NCBI GenBank assembly: GCA_030041295.1
Contig: JASHOD010000083.1
Location: 1 to 36,705, forward strand
Reading direction: 5' to 3'
From: Nitrososphaerales archaeon
GTDB taxonomy: Archaea > Thermoproteota > Nitrososphaeria > Nitrososphaerales > CADDZS01
DNA length: 36,705 nucleotides
A model generated the notes under the pieces. The model searched no databases. It was not told the origin of the DNA and saw only the letters and a program-made list of their open reading frames with translations. Below are positions 7,404 through 16,701 of this stretch, piece after piece; positions within the stretch are counted from its first letter, which is position 1; every line of letters begins with the position of its first letter. A program made the position numbers and the translations under genes.

Positions 7404-10400
7404 CTAGACGCCTCTCATGAAGACGTCTATCATCCCAGTCCCAACTGGAATTGGCAAACCCACAATAACGTTCTCCGTGACGCCGCGCAGTTCTTCTGTC
7501 TCGCCTCTGACTGCCGCTTCCGCAAGCGTCGGAACCGTGATTTCAAAGGCCGCACGTGCGAGTACCGAACTTTTAGTTCCCGCAACACCGTGACGTCCAA
7601 TCTGTTGTAGGAATCCCTTGCTAGTCATAAGATCTGCGACGAGGTAGACGTGCCTGATATCGACTTCCAACCCCTGTTCCTCGAGTGTACCCATGATTTC
7701 CTTCACTAGCGCGCTCCTAGCGGCTTCGATTCCAAGAGTCTGATAGATTTCGAAGGTGTTATTTGTAGTCGTCCTCGTCTTGTCTACCCCTTCGATATCT
7801 CGAACCTTTGCCAGATTCGAGCCGGAAGTTTGGATCTTCCATTCTTCCTCCTCCTTTACGACGGTGACTCGATCTATTCCAGGGATCCCCTTCACCTTTT
7901 GATTAAGAATCTTGTTCTTATGGATGTGAAGCGACGCGAAATCGACTTCCATTTTCACCGTGATCAGATTTCTTTTCTCGTCCGATTCGATTTTCCTCTT
8001 CGGAGACTGGATCGCGTCCAGCACGTCAGACATTGCGCATTGTCTCTCAGCTAGTTTTGTCTTTGAGAGAAATAGGTGAATCTCGCCCTGCGGCAGAACC
8101 TCGGCTCTCTCGATGACATTTGCGACCTTTGTGAATCGAATTTCGTTCGCCACTTTGACGGCCTTCTCGTTTGACTTTTTGTGCTCGTCATCCAAGAACA
8201 CGTCCATCGAAGGAGTTGCCGGTTGTTTCCTCGCGTCAACGAGTTCGATGAGTCTAGGCAGCCCGAGCGTTACGTCCCTTTCCTTGACTCCCGCAAAGTG
8301 GAATGTTCTTAGCGTCATTTGAGTTCCAGGTTCGCCTATTGACTGCGCGGCCACGATTCCAGAGGCTTCTCCAGGCTCGACCGTACCCTTCGTGACAAGT
8401 TCGACGACTTTATCGCAAACCTTCTCGACAGACTTTGGATCTAGCTTCGATGCCTTGAGTGCGGTTAGCAGGTCCTCCTTGATCCTTGGGTTCAGTACCG
8501 ACGAGTATTTTTCGACAGCTCTTTCAATGGTAGATTCGGCCGCAGGCTTGTTCTGGTCTGAAGTTAGGGCAATCGTATCGATCAATCGTTCCAAATTGAC
8601 TGCTCTTCCGTGGTCGCTCTTTGCAGGATCGATTCCGTCTTCACCGTACCTGAATTGTATGATGTTGCCATTTGGATCTCTCACAGTGAGGTCGTACTCA
8701 ACTTTCAGATGTTCGAGTGCATTGACCAGTCTTCTCTGCATATAGCCGCTCTGCTGCGTTCGGACCGCTGTGTCGACCAGCCCTTCCCGCCCTCCCATGG
8801 CGTGGAAGAAAAATTCTATGGGATTTAGTCCGTCTCTGTAGTTTGATCTCACAAACCCCCTCGCATCGGGACTAGGGTCGTGTGGGTTGAAATGAGGAAG
8901 TGCTCTATTTTGATATCCCTTTTCGATCCTCTTTCCGCGGACTGATTGCTGTCCTAGCGCGGCTGTCATTTGGCCGAGGTTCAGAGTCGAACCTCTTGCT
9001 CCGGTTCGAGCCATGATTATTCCCGCGTTTTGTAGCGAGAACGATTTGTCAGCGATTCTTCCCGCTTTCTCCCTAGCACGCGAAAGTTCGTTTGCAACAT
9101 AGAACTCGAGCGCGCTCTCGGGCGACAGTCCTCTTGTTTCCGGTAGGGTTCCCTTCTTGTACTGTGCGTTGAGGTCAGCGACCTTTGAGTATGACTCGTC
9201 CAGTGTCTCATTGATCTTGTTACGAACTTCCTGAGGCAATTCCAGCTCATCAAATCCGTAGCTAAAGCCAGATCTTGTAATGAAAGCCTTCAGCAGCCTT
9301 AGGATAGAATTCAAAAACCGCCTAGCTTCTTCGGTACCGTAGTCCTTTGCTACCCTGTGCAGAATTGAATCGGACTCTTCAGCGCCGATAGCAGCACGAT
9401 CAATAACGCCGCTGATCAGAGTTCCATCTTTGATTACGACGTCCTTTGCAGCTCCCCTAGAGCTCTTTTCCCATTTGCTCACGAGTACATAGTTGAAATC
9501 TTTCGGAAGGAAAAGAGAAAAGAGCTGCTTTCCCGAATAAAGTGGCGCGGGCTCGGTCTTCTCCGGTTTTGGAAGTTCCATGTTCGGAGTCATACCACCG
9601 GCGAGAGCAAGACTCGTGAATTCATCTTTTGTGAGGTATGTCCCCTCTTTTGTCAGTAGGTAAGCGGCAGTGAGAAAGTCCCTGATTCCACCTATGATGG
9701 GGCCACCATAGCGTGGTGACAAGATTTGGTCCTGCACTCGCATAAGAGTTAGGGCTTCCGACCTGGCTTCCTCGCTTTGAGGGACATGAAGGTTCATCTC
9801 GTCGCCGTCAAAGTCAGAGTTGTATGGTGGACAGACCGCCGGATGCAATCTGAAAGTTCGGTACGGAAGAACCTTAACGTAGTGAGCCATAACGGACATC
9901 CTGTGGAGTGAGGGCTGGCGATTGAAAATCACAATGTCCCCGTCTGTCAGATGACGTTCGACGATGAATCCTGGGGCAAGTGTATCCGCGTGCATCTGTA
10001 AATCTGTAACATAATCCAACCTGATTTTGATGCCGTCTGGTCGTATGATGTAGTTCGCTCCCGGATGCTTGAAAGGTCCATTCAAGATTAGTTTCTTCAA
10101 GAACTCTATATTCCAAGGGGAAGCCTTCTCGGGGATTGTAAGTTTCTTTGCAACCTCGTAGGGCACGCCCACTTCGGAAATATCAAGCGAGGGATCCGGG
10201 GAAATTACAGTTCGGCTGGAAAAGTCGACACGCTTTCCGGACAGACTACCTCTGAAACGACCCTCCTTGCCCTTCAGTCTCTGGCTGATTGTCTTGAGAG
10301 GACGGCCTGATCGATGGTGAGCCTGGGGAATACCAGAAACTTCATTGTCGAAGTAAGTCGTGACGTGATATTGAAGAAGGTCTACCAAGTCCTGGACGAT

Positions 10401-11195
10401 GAGCGGAGGGGTTCCCGATTCCTTGCTTTCTCTTACTCTTTGATTAACCCGTAGTATGTCTACAATCTTGTGGGTAAGATCGTCCTCGGATCTTATTCCT
10501 GATTCGAGAGTGATTGAAGGTCGAACCGCGACCGGCGGTACGGGAAGCACCTGAAGAACTAGCCACTCTGGTCTAGCGCTGGAAGGATCGTAACCCATGA
10601 GTCTAAGATCGTCGTTTGTGACTCGTTCCAATCTCTCCCTGATCGCCACAGGTAGAAGACGTGTTGCTCCTCCGCTTTCCGTAATCTCATGAAATACCGT
10701 TGGCTTTGTGAACTCTATTTCGTACTGACCTCTTCCGCAAAAGAAGCACTGCTTTGTCTTCTTCACCTTGGTAATTATCTCCCTCGAGATAATCTCGACC
10801 AGCATCGGAGACGCAGAGGATTTCTCGTCGAGCCTCTTTCTGTATTCTACAATGTCTTCAGGAGAGAGTAACAATCTTCCGCAAGCTCTGCACGTGGAGA
10901 CGAGCAGTTTGTGAATGTCGTCGACAAATGCAATGTGGATGACCGGCTCGGCTAGCTCGATATGTCCAAAGTGCCCTGGACATTTAGGCGCGGTGTTTCC
11001 GCACGTGGCGCACTTTTGACCTGGCTCGAGCGTTCCGAGTCTATTGTCCATCAGACCTCCCTGAACAGGCATTCCATCTTCGTCGTAGGTCTCCGGGGCT
11101 GTTATTTCAGCGACGCTATACTTTCTAATTTCGCTCGGCGAGCTCAGGGCGAACCTGATACCACCGACGGATTTTATTGATTCTTCAACTGACAT
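7404..11195 (-). CDS. rpoA: DNA-directed RNA polymerase subunit A, undivided (A'+A'')
   Basis: Largest catalytic subunit of archaeal RNA polymerase. At 1263 aa it covers both A' and A'', which most archaea encode as two genes. Features in order: N-terminal zinc site CATCGNTAPKCPGHFGH (about residues 61-77), a second CFFCGRGQ site (about 150), the active-site magnesium loop NSDFDGDEMN (about 458-467), and the bridge-helix/trigger-loop part GEASGIVAAQSIGEPGTQ (about 941-958). The region where other archaea split the gene is continuous here. The start is ATG at 11193-11195, 21 bases after rpoB. An undivided rpoA is characteristic of Thaumarchaeota and is the best taxonomic marker in this window. 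Confidence 0.98.
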   Translation of the reverse strand: MSVEESIKSVGGIRFALSSPSEIRKYSVAEITAPETYDEDGMPVQGGLMDNRLGTLEPGQKCATCGNTAPKCPGHFGHIELAEPVIHIAFVDDIHKLLVSTCRACGRLLLSPEDIVEYRKRLDEKSSASPMLVEIISREIITKVKKTKQCFFCGRGQYEIEFTKPTVFHEITESGGATRLLPVAIRERLERVTNDDLRLMGYDPSSARPEWLVLQVLPVPPVAVRPSITLESGIRSEDDLTHKIVDILRVNQRVRESKESGTPPLIVQDLVDLLQYHVTTYFDNEVSGIPQAHHRSGRPLKTISQRLKGKEGRFRGSLSGKRVDFSSRTVISPDPSLDISEVGVPYEVAKKLTIPEKASPWNIEFLKKLILNGPFKHPGANYIIRPDGIKIRLDYVTDLQMHADTLAPGFIVERHLTDGDIVIFNRQPSLHRMSVMAHYVKVLPYRTFRLHPAVCPPYNSDFDGDEMNLHVPQSEEARSEALTLMRVQDQILSPRYGGPIIGGIRDFLTAAYLLTKEGTYLTKDEFTSLALAGGMTPNMELPKPEKTEPAPLYSGKQLFSLFLPKDFNYVLVSKWEKSSRGAAKDVVIKDGTLISGVIDRAAIGAEESDSILHRVAKDYGTEEARRFLNSILRLLKAFITRSGFSYGFDELELPQEVRNKINETLDESYSKVADLNAQYKKGTLPETRGLSPESALEFYVANELSRAREKAGRIADKSFSLQNAGIIMARTGARGSTLNLGQMTAALGQQSVRGKRIEKGYQNRALPHFNPHDPSPDARGFVRSNYRDGLNPIEFFFHAMGGREGLVDTAVRTQQSGYMQRRLVNALEHLKVEYDLTVRDPNGNIIQFRYGEDGIDPAKSDHGRAVNLERLIDTIALTSDQNKPAAESTIERAVEKYSSVLNPRIKEDLLTALKASKLDPKSVEKVCDKVVELVTKGTVEPGEASGIVAAQSIGEPGTQMTLRTFHFAGVKERDVTLGLPRLIELVDARKQPATPSMDVFLDDEHKKSNEKAVKVANEIRFTKVANVIERAEVLPQGEIHLFLSKTKLAERQCAMSDVLDAIQSPKRKIESDEKRNLITVKMEVDFASLHIHKNKILNQKVKGIPGIDRVTVVKEEEEWKIQTSGSNLAKVRDIEGVDKTRTTTNNTFEIYQTLGIEAARSALVKEIMGTLEEQGLEVDIRHVYLVADLMTSKGFLQQIGRHGVAGTKSSVLARAAFEITVPTLAEAAVRGETEELRGVTENVIVGLPIPVGTGMIDVFMRGV

Positions 11196-11216
11196 TTTCT
11201 TTCCCTTTTTTGAAGA

Positions 11217-14200
11217 TCAGACCTTGTCCTTTACGTTGAGGCGAGGAGCTATGTTGAGACTCATCATTTCCTGCAGTAGCAGTTTGAAGGCATATGCTAT
11301 TACGATCGTGGAAATTCTCGCGTTGTCTCCGTCGACTCTGCAGATGTACTTTCGTTGTTTCGCGTCGTAGTATGCAATCAAGCCGCATTTTTCGCAGACA
11401 TGAACTTCGGTCTTGTCGGCTTCATCCAAAAGACGATCCTTCAACACCATCGAGGCTCCATACGCAATCAAACAATCGCGTTCCATTTCCCCGAAACGAA
11501 GACCTCCGCCTCTAGCTCTACCTTCCGTTGGTTGCTTCGTAAGCATCTGCACTTGCCCTCTTGCCCTCGCGTGAATTTTGTCAGCCACCATGTGGTGCAG
11601 CTTTTGATAGAAAACTACTCCGATGTAAATGTCCGCCGCGAATTTACGGCCGGTCCTACCATCGTACATTACTTCTCTTCCTGTGGGTGCGTAGCCTGCC
11701 TCCTTCAATTGCTCTTCGAGAGATTCTGACCCTTCGCCAGTAAAGGCAGTCCCATCTACAGGTTTCCCTCGAATAGCAGAGACCTTTCCTGCAAGCGATT
11801 CCAGGAATTGACCCGCGGTCATTCTGGAAGGAAAAGCGTGAGGGTTGATGATTACGTCAGGGACAACACCATCCTCGGTGTAGGGCATGTCTTCTTGATT
11901 CACGACCAGTCCGATGACTCCCTTCTGCCCGTGGCGTGAGGCGAACTTGTCCCCGATCTCCGGAACGCGCATGTCTCTTACTCGCACCTTGTACATCTTG
12001 CCGCCTTCGTCGTTCTCCGTCAAGAAAACAGCGTCGACGACACCATTCTCGCTCGCCCTAACTCCAACGGACGTGTCGCGTCTGTACGGACCTTTTACCT
12101 CGAACTCTTTGTACTCCTCCATAAACCGGGGAGGAGAAGTGCGTCCAATGATTACGTCTCCTCCTCCTACTTGGGCCTCGTGCATGACAACTCCGTCTGA
12201 TTCGATCAGGCGGTAGTATTTCTCTCCGCGGTAGCCTCGAATATTCGCATCGGGGCGTGGAACCTCGAAAGTGTCCTTCATTCCGCCTAAATACTGCTTT
12301 GCTTCAGCCTCGTAGAGCCTGTAGAAAATCGATCTTGCTAGTCCTCGGTCAATTGCTGACTTGTTGAAAATTATCGCGTCTTCGATGTTGTATCCTTCAA
12401 ATGATAGTACCGCCACTACGGCGTTCTGTCCAGTAGGTCTCTCGTCCAATGAAAGCAAAGAAGTTGAACGTGTCTTCACCATCGGGGGTTGCGGATATAC
12501 GAGCAAATGTTCTCTGACATAGGTGCTGAATGGGTAGGTCGGGGTCGGAAAACCAAGAGACTGCTTCGCCATAGCAGATTCGTACGTGTTTCTGGGCGAT
12601 TGGTTGTGTTCTGGATAAGGTATGACGGATGCGGCTATACCCAAGATTGCAGATGGGTACATCTCGAGATGGGTATTCTTCTCGTTCAGATGGTCATAGT
12701 TGATTGCGATGAGCGAGTTCTCTTCCTCGTTCGCATCGATTAGCTCGATGACTCCCATTTGTACTAGGTCGCGCCAGTTGAGCTGTCCCGCTTCAACTCT
12801 CTTTATCGTCTCCGGGCTGAGCAATGGTTTGCCTTGATCACATATTATTAATGGTCGTAGCACTCTGCCGGAATTTGTTGCGATGTGAACTCTTTTTGTT
12901 CCTCCTTCGACGGCTGTATCGAAGAACGCGACGCCTGCGTGAGGATGTATCTGCCCCTCGCGCCTTAACTTTCTGAATGATCTTGCAAGGACCTCGCCGT
13001 CCTTGACAAACCCGACGAACCTTCCTTCTACGAAGACTCTGCAGCCATCGAGCTTGAGTTTGTCGTCAGCCTCCTTGAATGGTTTCACCCCAAGGTCGTA
13101 AAGTTTTGCAACAACCTGAGCCGAGGGAACACTGACAGAAATTAGAGCAGACAGCGCAAGGTTCTTGACGAGACCGCAGTTCGAACCTTCAGGTGTCTCC
13201 GATGGACATATGCGCCCAAAGTGAGTCGCATGCAAGTCTCTTGCCTCAAAGTTCGGTTGGCTGCGTGATAGAGGTGATTGGATTCTTCGGAGATGCGAGA
13301 GGGTCGACAGGTAGTTCGTCCGATCAAGAAGTTGCGTAACTCCCACCTTTCCGCGCCCCCAGTTACCGGTCGCGATAGCATTGTTCAGTTTGTCCGTTAT
13401 GATACCTGGTCTAATTGCAGCGCCAACGACATTTAGTCCGCGTCTTTGACCCGTTCTCTCAAGTTGGTACTTCATGTCGCGAGCGAGATTTCTGAAAGCC
13501 GTTCTGAATAGGTCTGCGATCATCTGCCCAGCGAATTTTATGACCTTGTTTCCGTAATGGTCCTTGTCATCGGGCTCTATCTGTCCGAGTCTAAGCTCGA
13601 TGAGCTTGTTGACCGCCTCTCCGAGAAAGATTGCCTTGTCGTACCTGTCATCCTTTGTCTTGCCAAGGTGTGGCAAAAGACCCCAATCGAGGACTGATTC
13701 CGCACGCCGTAGACGGAATTCGTCAAGCATTCCATGTGCGACCCTGTTACCAATGTACATCAGGGCGTCCTTTGTCGTCTTTGCCTCGGCAGCTTTTTCG
13801 AATGATACTTCGAGCCTATCTTGAATTTCGGACCTTAGAGACACCGATTGAGCAATGTCCCTATCGGTCTCGAGCCCAAGCGCTCTTAGAACAACAACCA
13901 ATGGAAGGTCTACCGGAGAACTGGGAAGTTTTACCACGATTGACTCGTCCTGCTTTAGCGTGATGTCGAGTTTCGCGCGGTAACCTACAATTGAAGAGTA
14001 CACCTTCGCTTTGTAATTTGTGACTCCGCCAACTTTTTCGTAATCGACGAGGATCTTGTTGGGAGAAAGATCTTCCAGTCCCACGATCACGCGTTCGGAC
14101 CCGTTGATGATGAAATATCCTCCCGGATCCTTTGGATCCTCTCCGACCTCGACGAGCTGCTGCGAATTCATAGTCGCAAGCATGCATCTATCCGATTTTA

Positions 14201-14579
14201 CCATAACGGGCAAATCTCCGATATGCTGTTCTTGCGATTCGCGCACAATGCCGTCCTCTTCCACAGTCATGTCGACGAAGATTGGAGAAGCGTATGTCAG
14301 ATTTCGAAGCCTGGCTTCGAGAGGAAGAATGTTACTGACAGAGCCGTCAATTTCGACAACACGAGGTAGTTTTAGTTTCACCTTGCTAAACTTGACTTTG
14401 TAGGGCGTACCTACTGTTTCAATATCAATCGAGCCAATCTCGTCGACGATACTTTGGAGTCCCCTTTGGATAAATTCATTATACGAGTTCAGGTGCTGGC
14501 GCGCTACCCCCTCGCGCGTCAAAATATCTTGGAGTACGGGCCATGCATCATATTGAGTTTGAACTTGAGCTCTTTGCAT
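11217..14579 (-). CDS. rpoB: DNA-directed RNA polymerase subunit B, undivided
   Basis: Second-largest RNA polymerase subunit, 1120 aa in one piece (some euryarchaea split it into B' and B''). It shows the family blocks LSPNKILVDYEKVGG, HFGRICPSETPEGSNCGL (fork-loop region), GQNAVVAVLSFEGYNIEDA, DKFASRHGQKGVIG and, at the end, GERGLRFGEMERDC-like sequence (GGGLRFGEMERDCLIAYG). Near residues 1058-1080 is the C-terminal zinc site, with CEKCG followed by a single CRVD, so the fourth cysteine usual in this ribbon is Asp. It starts at ATG 14577-14579, 23 bases after rpoH. Confidence 0.98.
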   Translation of the reverse strand: MQRAQVQTQYDAWPVLQDILTREGVARQHLNSYNEFIQRGLQSIVDEIGSIDIETVGTPYKVKFSKVKLKLPRVVEIDGSVSNILPLEARLRNLTYASPIFVDMTVEEDGIVRESQEQHIGDLPVMVKSDRCMLATMNSQQLVEVGEDPKDPGGYFIINGSERVIVGLEDLSPNKILVDYEKVGGVTNYKAKVYSSIVGYRAKLDITLKQDESIVVKLPSSPVDLPLVVVLRALGLETDRDIAQSVSLRSEIQDRLEVSFEKAAEAKTTKDALMYIGNRVAHGMLDEFRLRRAESVLDWGLLPHLGKTKDDRYDKAIFLGEAVNKLIELRLGQIEPDDKDHYGNKVIKFAGQMIADLFRTAFRNLARDMKYQLERTGQRRGLNVVGAAIRPGIITDKLNNAIATGNWGRGKVGVTQLLDRTNYLSTLSHLRRIQSPLSRSQPNFEARDLHATHFGRICPSETPEGSNCGLVKNLALSALISVSVPSAQVVAKLYDLGVKPFKEADDKLKLDGCRVFVEGRFVGFVKDGEVLARSFRKLRREGQIHPHAGVAFFDTAVEGGTKRVHIATNSGRVLRPLIICDQGKPLLSPETIKRVEAGQLNWRDLVQMGVIELIDANEEENSLIAINYDHLNEKNTHLEMYPSAILGIAASVIPYPEHNQSPRNTYESAMAKQSLGFPTPTYPFSTYVREHLLVYPQPPMVKTRSTSLLSLDERPTGQNAVVAVLSFEGYNIEDAIIFNKSAIDRGLARSIFYRLYEAEAKQYLGGMKDTFEVPRPDANIRGYRGEKYYRLIESDGVVMHEAQVGGGDVIIGRTSPPRFMEEYKEFEVKGPYRRDTSVGVRASENGVVDAVFLTENDEGGKMYKVRVRDMRVPEIGDKFASRHGQKGVIGLVVNQEDMPYTEDGVVPDVIINPHAFPSRMTAGQFLESLAGKVSAIRGKPVDGTAFTGEGSESLEEQLKEAGYAPTGREVMYDGRTGRKFAADIYIGVVFYQKLHHMVADKIHARARGQVQMLTKQPTEGRARGGGLRFGEMERDCLIAYGASMVLKDRLLDEADKTEVHVCEKCGLIAYYDAKQRKYICRVDGDNARISTIVIAYAFKLLLQEMMSLNIAPRLNVKDKV

Positions 14580-14602
14580 TTTTCTTTTCTATCTCTTACA
14601 AT

Positions 14603-14875
14603 TTACACTGCTTCGACGACGTAACGGTAATAGTAGGATTCACCAGCTGTGTCGCTAACGCGGGTGATGCGGACCATGTCGCCAGGCTTTGCTCCGATCT
14701 CTCTCACAACGGGATCTGTGCTAAATAGGAATGGGAACTGGTCTTCGTTTGCATTGAACTTGGCAAGGATTTGCTTTTTTTCTTCTACTCCCAAGACCTC
14801 ATGCTTTGGTACTAGTTTATGGTCAGTGACTTTGGTCTCTTCGATTATATCCTCTTTCTTAGTTTTCTTTGCCAC
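14603..14875 (-). CDS. rpoH: RNA polymerase subunit H (RPB5-like)
   Basis: Small RNA polymerase subunit homologous to the C-terminal domain of eukaryotic RPB5; it binds the jaw of the enzyme near incoming DNA. The 90-aa protein contains the signature HKLVPKHEVLGVEEKK (about residues 19-34), DPVVREIGAKPGDMVRI and a final YYYRYVVEAV. A short Lys/Glu-rich N-terminal extension precedes the core. It is the first gene of the operon and is followed by rpoB after 23 bases. The probable promoter lies between 14876 and 14955. Confidence 0.96.
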   Translation of the reverse strand: MAKKTKKEDIIEETKVTDHKLVPKHEVLGVEEKKQILAKFNANEDQFPFLFSTDPVVREIGAKPGDMVRITRVSDTAGESYYYRYVVEAV

Positions 14876-14937
14876 AACAACACCCTTGTAGTAAATACCC
14901 TACGGTAGAAAACGATTATCTCAAGCTAAAGATCTTG

Positions 14938-14953
14938 AAGCCTATTTAGGCTT
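14938..14953 (-). promoter_or_regulatory. Palindrome over the putative rpoH promoter
   Basis: A perfect inverted repeat with 7-base arms and a 2-base centre, AAGCCTATTTAGGCTT. It lies between the stop of the aminotransferase gene and the rpoH start. On the minus strand its centre reads CCTAAATAGG, the only TATA-like element at a suitable distance (about 70 bases) from the rpoH ATG. It could be an operator over the promoter of the rpo operon. Alternatively it could form a short hairpin at the 3' end of the upstream aminotransferase transcript. Confidence 0.4.
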
Positions 14954-15000
14954 ATCGCCGAAGAAAGTTGAAAATTTTAGATTTTTCTGTTCTGCTTCTA

Positions 15001-16047
15001 CTAATTTGGTGTACGTGACTCCTTCGGTAATGTCATTTTTACCTCTTCGGTAGAATAGATTGGAGTGCCCTCGCTTGCTTTGCTTCTAACCTTCGTAAAC
15101 TCCGCAAAGATCCGTGCTGTCACTGGACCTACTCTGCCGTTGCCAATTATTCTGCCATTTACCTTTAGAATTGGAACCACCTCAGCAAGTGTTGCCGTCA
15201 TAAAGACCTCGTCTGCGTTAATCAAGTCAAATGGAGTTATCCTTCGCTCGGTAACCACATAGCCCAAGTCCTCAGCGATCTCGATGATTCTTTGCCTAGT
15301 CACACCGTGCAAAATAGCTGAATCTGTCGACGGAGTTGCTAACTGCCCCTTTGAAACTATGAAGATATTGTCTGCTGTTGCCTCAGACACAAAACCCTGT
15401 GTATCTAGCATAATGGCTTCACCTACTCCTGCGTCGATTGCTTCCCATTTGGCGAGTATGCTATTCATGTAGTTGAGCGATTTTACTTCATGCGAAGTAG
15501 CATCTACCGGATCCCTTCTTATTGATGAAATTATAGCAGCAACGCCGATTGGTTTTGACATGGGATCTTCCTGAGCTTTTGTTGGCGCCGTGATTATTAC
15601 TATTGATGGATCGGTGCAATATGTTGGATTCAGCCCTAGATCTCCCTTCCCCCTGGTCACGAGTAGCCGAATGTATGCATTGTTGAGTTTGTTCTGTCTA
15701 AGTGTTTGAAGAACAGCCTCAGACATTTGATCTTTGGTCATCGGAATTTTAAGGCGGATGTAATGGGCGGATTGATACAAACGATCTATGTGTTCACTCA
15801 GCTTGAAAACTACCCCGTTGTACGCCCTTATTCCTTCAAACACTCCATCACCATAGAGCAATCCGTGATCCCATACTGAGATTGTAGCTTGGCTGTTTCT
15901 CAAGAGCTTCCCGTTCACAAACACGAAAAAATCTGAAAAACGATCTTGTGTTTCTTCGTGGCCGCTACCATTTCCTTCTACTCTCGAGTCAAGGCCTGCT
16001 GTTTTCAAATTCGTGAATCTATCCTCCTTTTCTTTCAATCTGTTCAT
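15001..16047 (-). CDS. ilvE: Branched-chain amino acid aminotransferase
   Basis: Fold-type IV PLP enzyme that transfers the amino group between glutamate and branched-chain keto acids, the last step of Val/Leu/Ile synthesis. Seen motifs are VFVNGKLL, SVWDHGLLYGDGVFEGIRAY, the PLP lysine in SHEVKSLNYMNS (about Lys188), EAIMLDTQGFVSEATADNIF and the C-terminal VFMTATLAEVVPI. The protein is 348 aa, with about 34 residues before the usual family start and about 20 charged residues after the end. An internal start nearer the FVFVNGK segment is possible, but ATG 16045-16047 is the clearest codon. It is divergent from the OsmC gene. D-amino-acid or aminodeoxychorismate specificity within the same fold cannot be excluded. 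Confidence 0.9.
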   Translation of the reverse strand: MNRLKEKEDRFTNLKTAGLDSRVEGNGSGHEETQDRFSDFFVFVNGKLLRNSQATISVWDHGLLYGDGVFEGIRAYNGVVFKLSEHIDRLYQSAHYIRLKIPMTKDQMSEAVLQTLRQNKLNNAYIRLLVTRGKGDLGLNPTYCTDPSIVIITAPTKAQEDPMSKPIGVAAIISSIRRDPVDATSHEVKSLNYMNSILAKWEAIDAGVGEAIMLDTQGFVSEATADNIFIVSKGQLATPSTDSAILHGVTRQRIIEIAEDLGYVVTERRITPFDLINADEVFMTATLAEVVPILKVNGRIIGNGRVGPVTARIFAEFTKVRSKASEGTPIYSTEEVKMTLPKESRTPN

Positions 16048-16209
16048 TCATTCAAAAGCTGTTAAAAATGATGCTACCAATAGATCCAAGTACTTTTGCA
16101 AAATTTGCGAAAATCTTGTAGATTTTGATCTATCCTGGTTCGATACAGTACCCAACATACAACTCTTTATGCATCTTGGGGAATTTGAATAGAGCAACGA
16201 TGTGAATAG
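16048..16209. promoter_or_regulatory. Divergent promoter region between ilvE and osmC
   Basis: This 162-base region serves two divergent genes. It contains GCAAA-A-TTTGC at 16098-16108 and AAAATC-(5)-GATTTT at 16110-16126, two adjacent inverted repeats that look like operator half-sites. A TATA-like CTCTTTATGC at about 16161-16170 is correctly placed to start the osmC transcript near 16195. The regulatory role is inferred from position and symmetry only. Confidence 0.4.
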
Positions 16210-16656
16210 ATGAGCATGGCTGCAAAAAGAAGGGCGAATGTAGTTTGGGAGCGAGATTTGGCACATGGGAGCGGAAGGGTCACACTTGGAAGTGGCGCTT
16301 TACCTGATTTCCCCGTCAGCTGGCCGTCACGAGCTGAAGAAAGCTCAGGGGGCAAGACCAGCCCAGAGGAGCTTCTAGCCTCGGCTCAGGCAGCTTGCTT
16401 TTCCATGGCCCTGTCCGCGCAGCTAGGACGAAACGGCACTCCGCCGGAGAGGCTGAATGTGACAGCTGAATGCACATTCGACAAGGTTGGAGAGGGCTAC
16501 AAGGTTACAAGCATGGTAATTAGCGTAAGAGGCAAAGTGCCGAAGATCGACCAAGCAAAGTTTGAAGAACTCGCCAAGGCCGCAGCTCAAAACTGCCCAA
16601 TAAGTTCCGCCCTTAGGGGAAATGTCCCGATTACTGAAACCGCAACACTGGAATGA
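16210..16656 (+). CDS. osmC: OsmC-family peroxiredoxin
   Basis: OsmC/Ohr superfamily protein of 148 aa, expected to reduce organic or hydrogen peroxides through a cysteine pair. The first redox cysteine is in the helix AQAACFSMALSAQL (about Cys62-63) and the second in AAQNCPISSAL (about Cys128). The TSPEELLASAQAACFSMAL context is typical of the OsmC subgroup rather than Ohr. The start is either ATG at 16210 or ATG at 16216; both are close to the conserved N-terminal strand. It is followed after 45 bases by pyruvate kinase on the same strand. The divergent intergenic region carries inverted repeats that may control it. Confidence 0.9.
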   Translation: MSMAAKRRANVVWERDLAHGSGRVTLGSGALPDFPVSWPSRAEESSGGKTSPEELLASAQAACFSMALSAQLGRNGTPPERLNVTAECTFDKVGEGYKVTSMVISVRGKVPKIDQAKFEELAKAAAQNCPISSALRGNVPITETATLE

Positions 16657-16701
16657 GATTTCTCTTAGAGCATTCCACGATGTGAATTAAAGGAAAGGAG
16701 C

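Noticed and set aside
7830..14403. Several 60-125 codon plus-strand frames inside rpoA and rpoB
   Set aside because: They are antisense to highly conserved polymerase sequence and carry no motif of their own.
16048..16266. 72-codon minus-strand frame between ilvE and osmC
   Set aside because: It overlaps the start of osmC and the divergent promoter region, and the sequence is not protein-like; the inverted repeats explain the region better.
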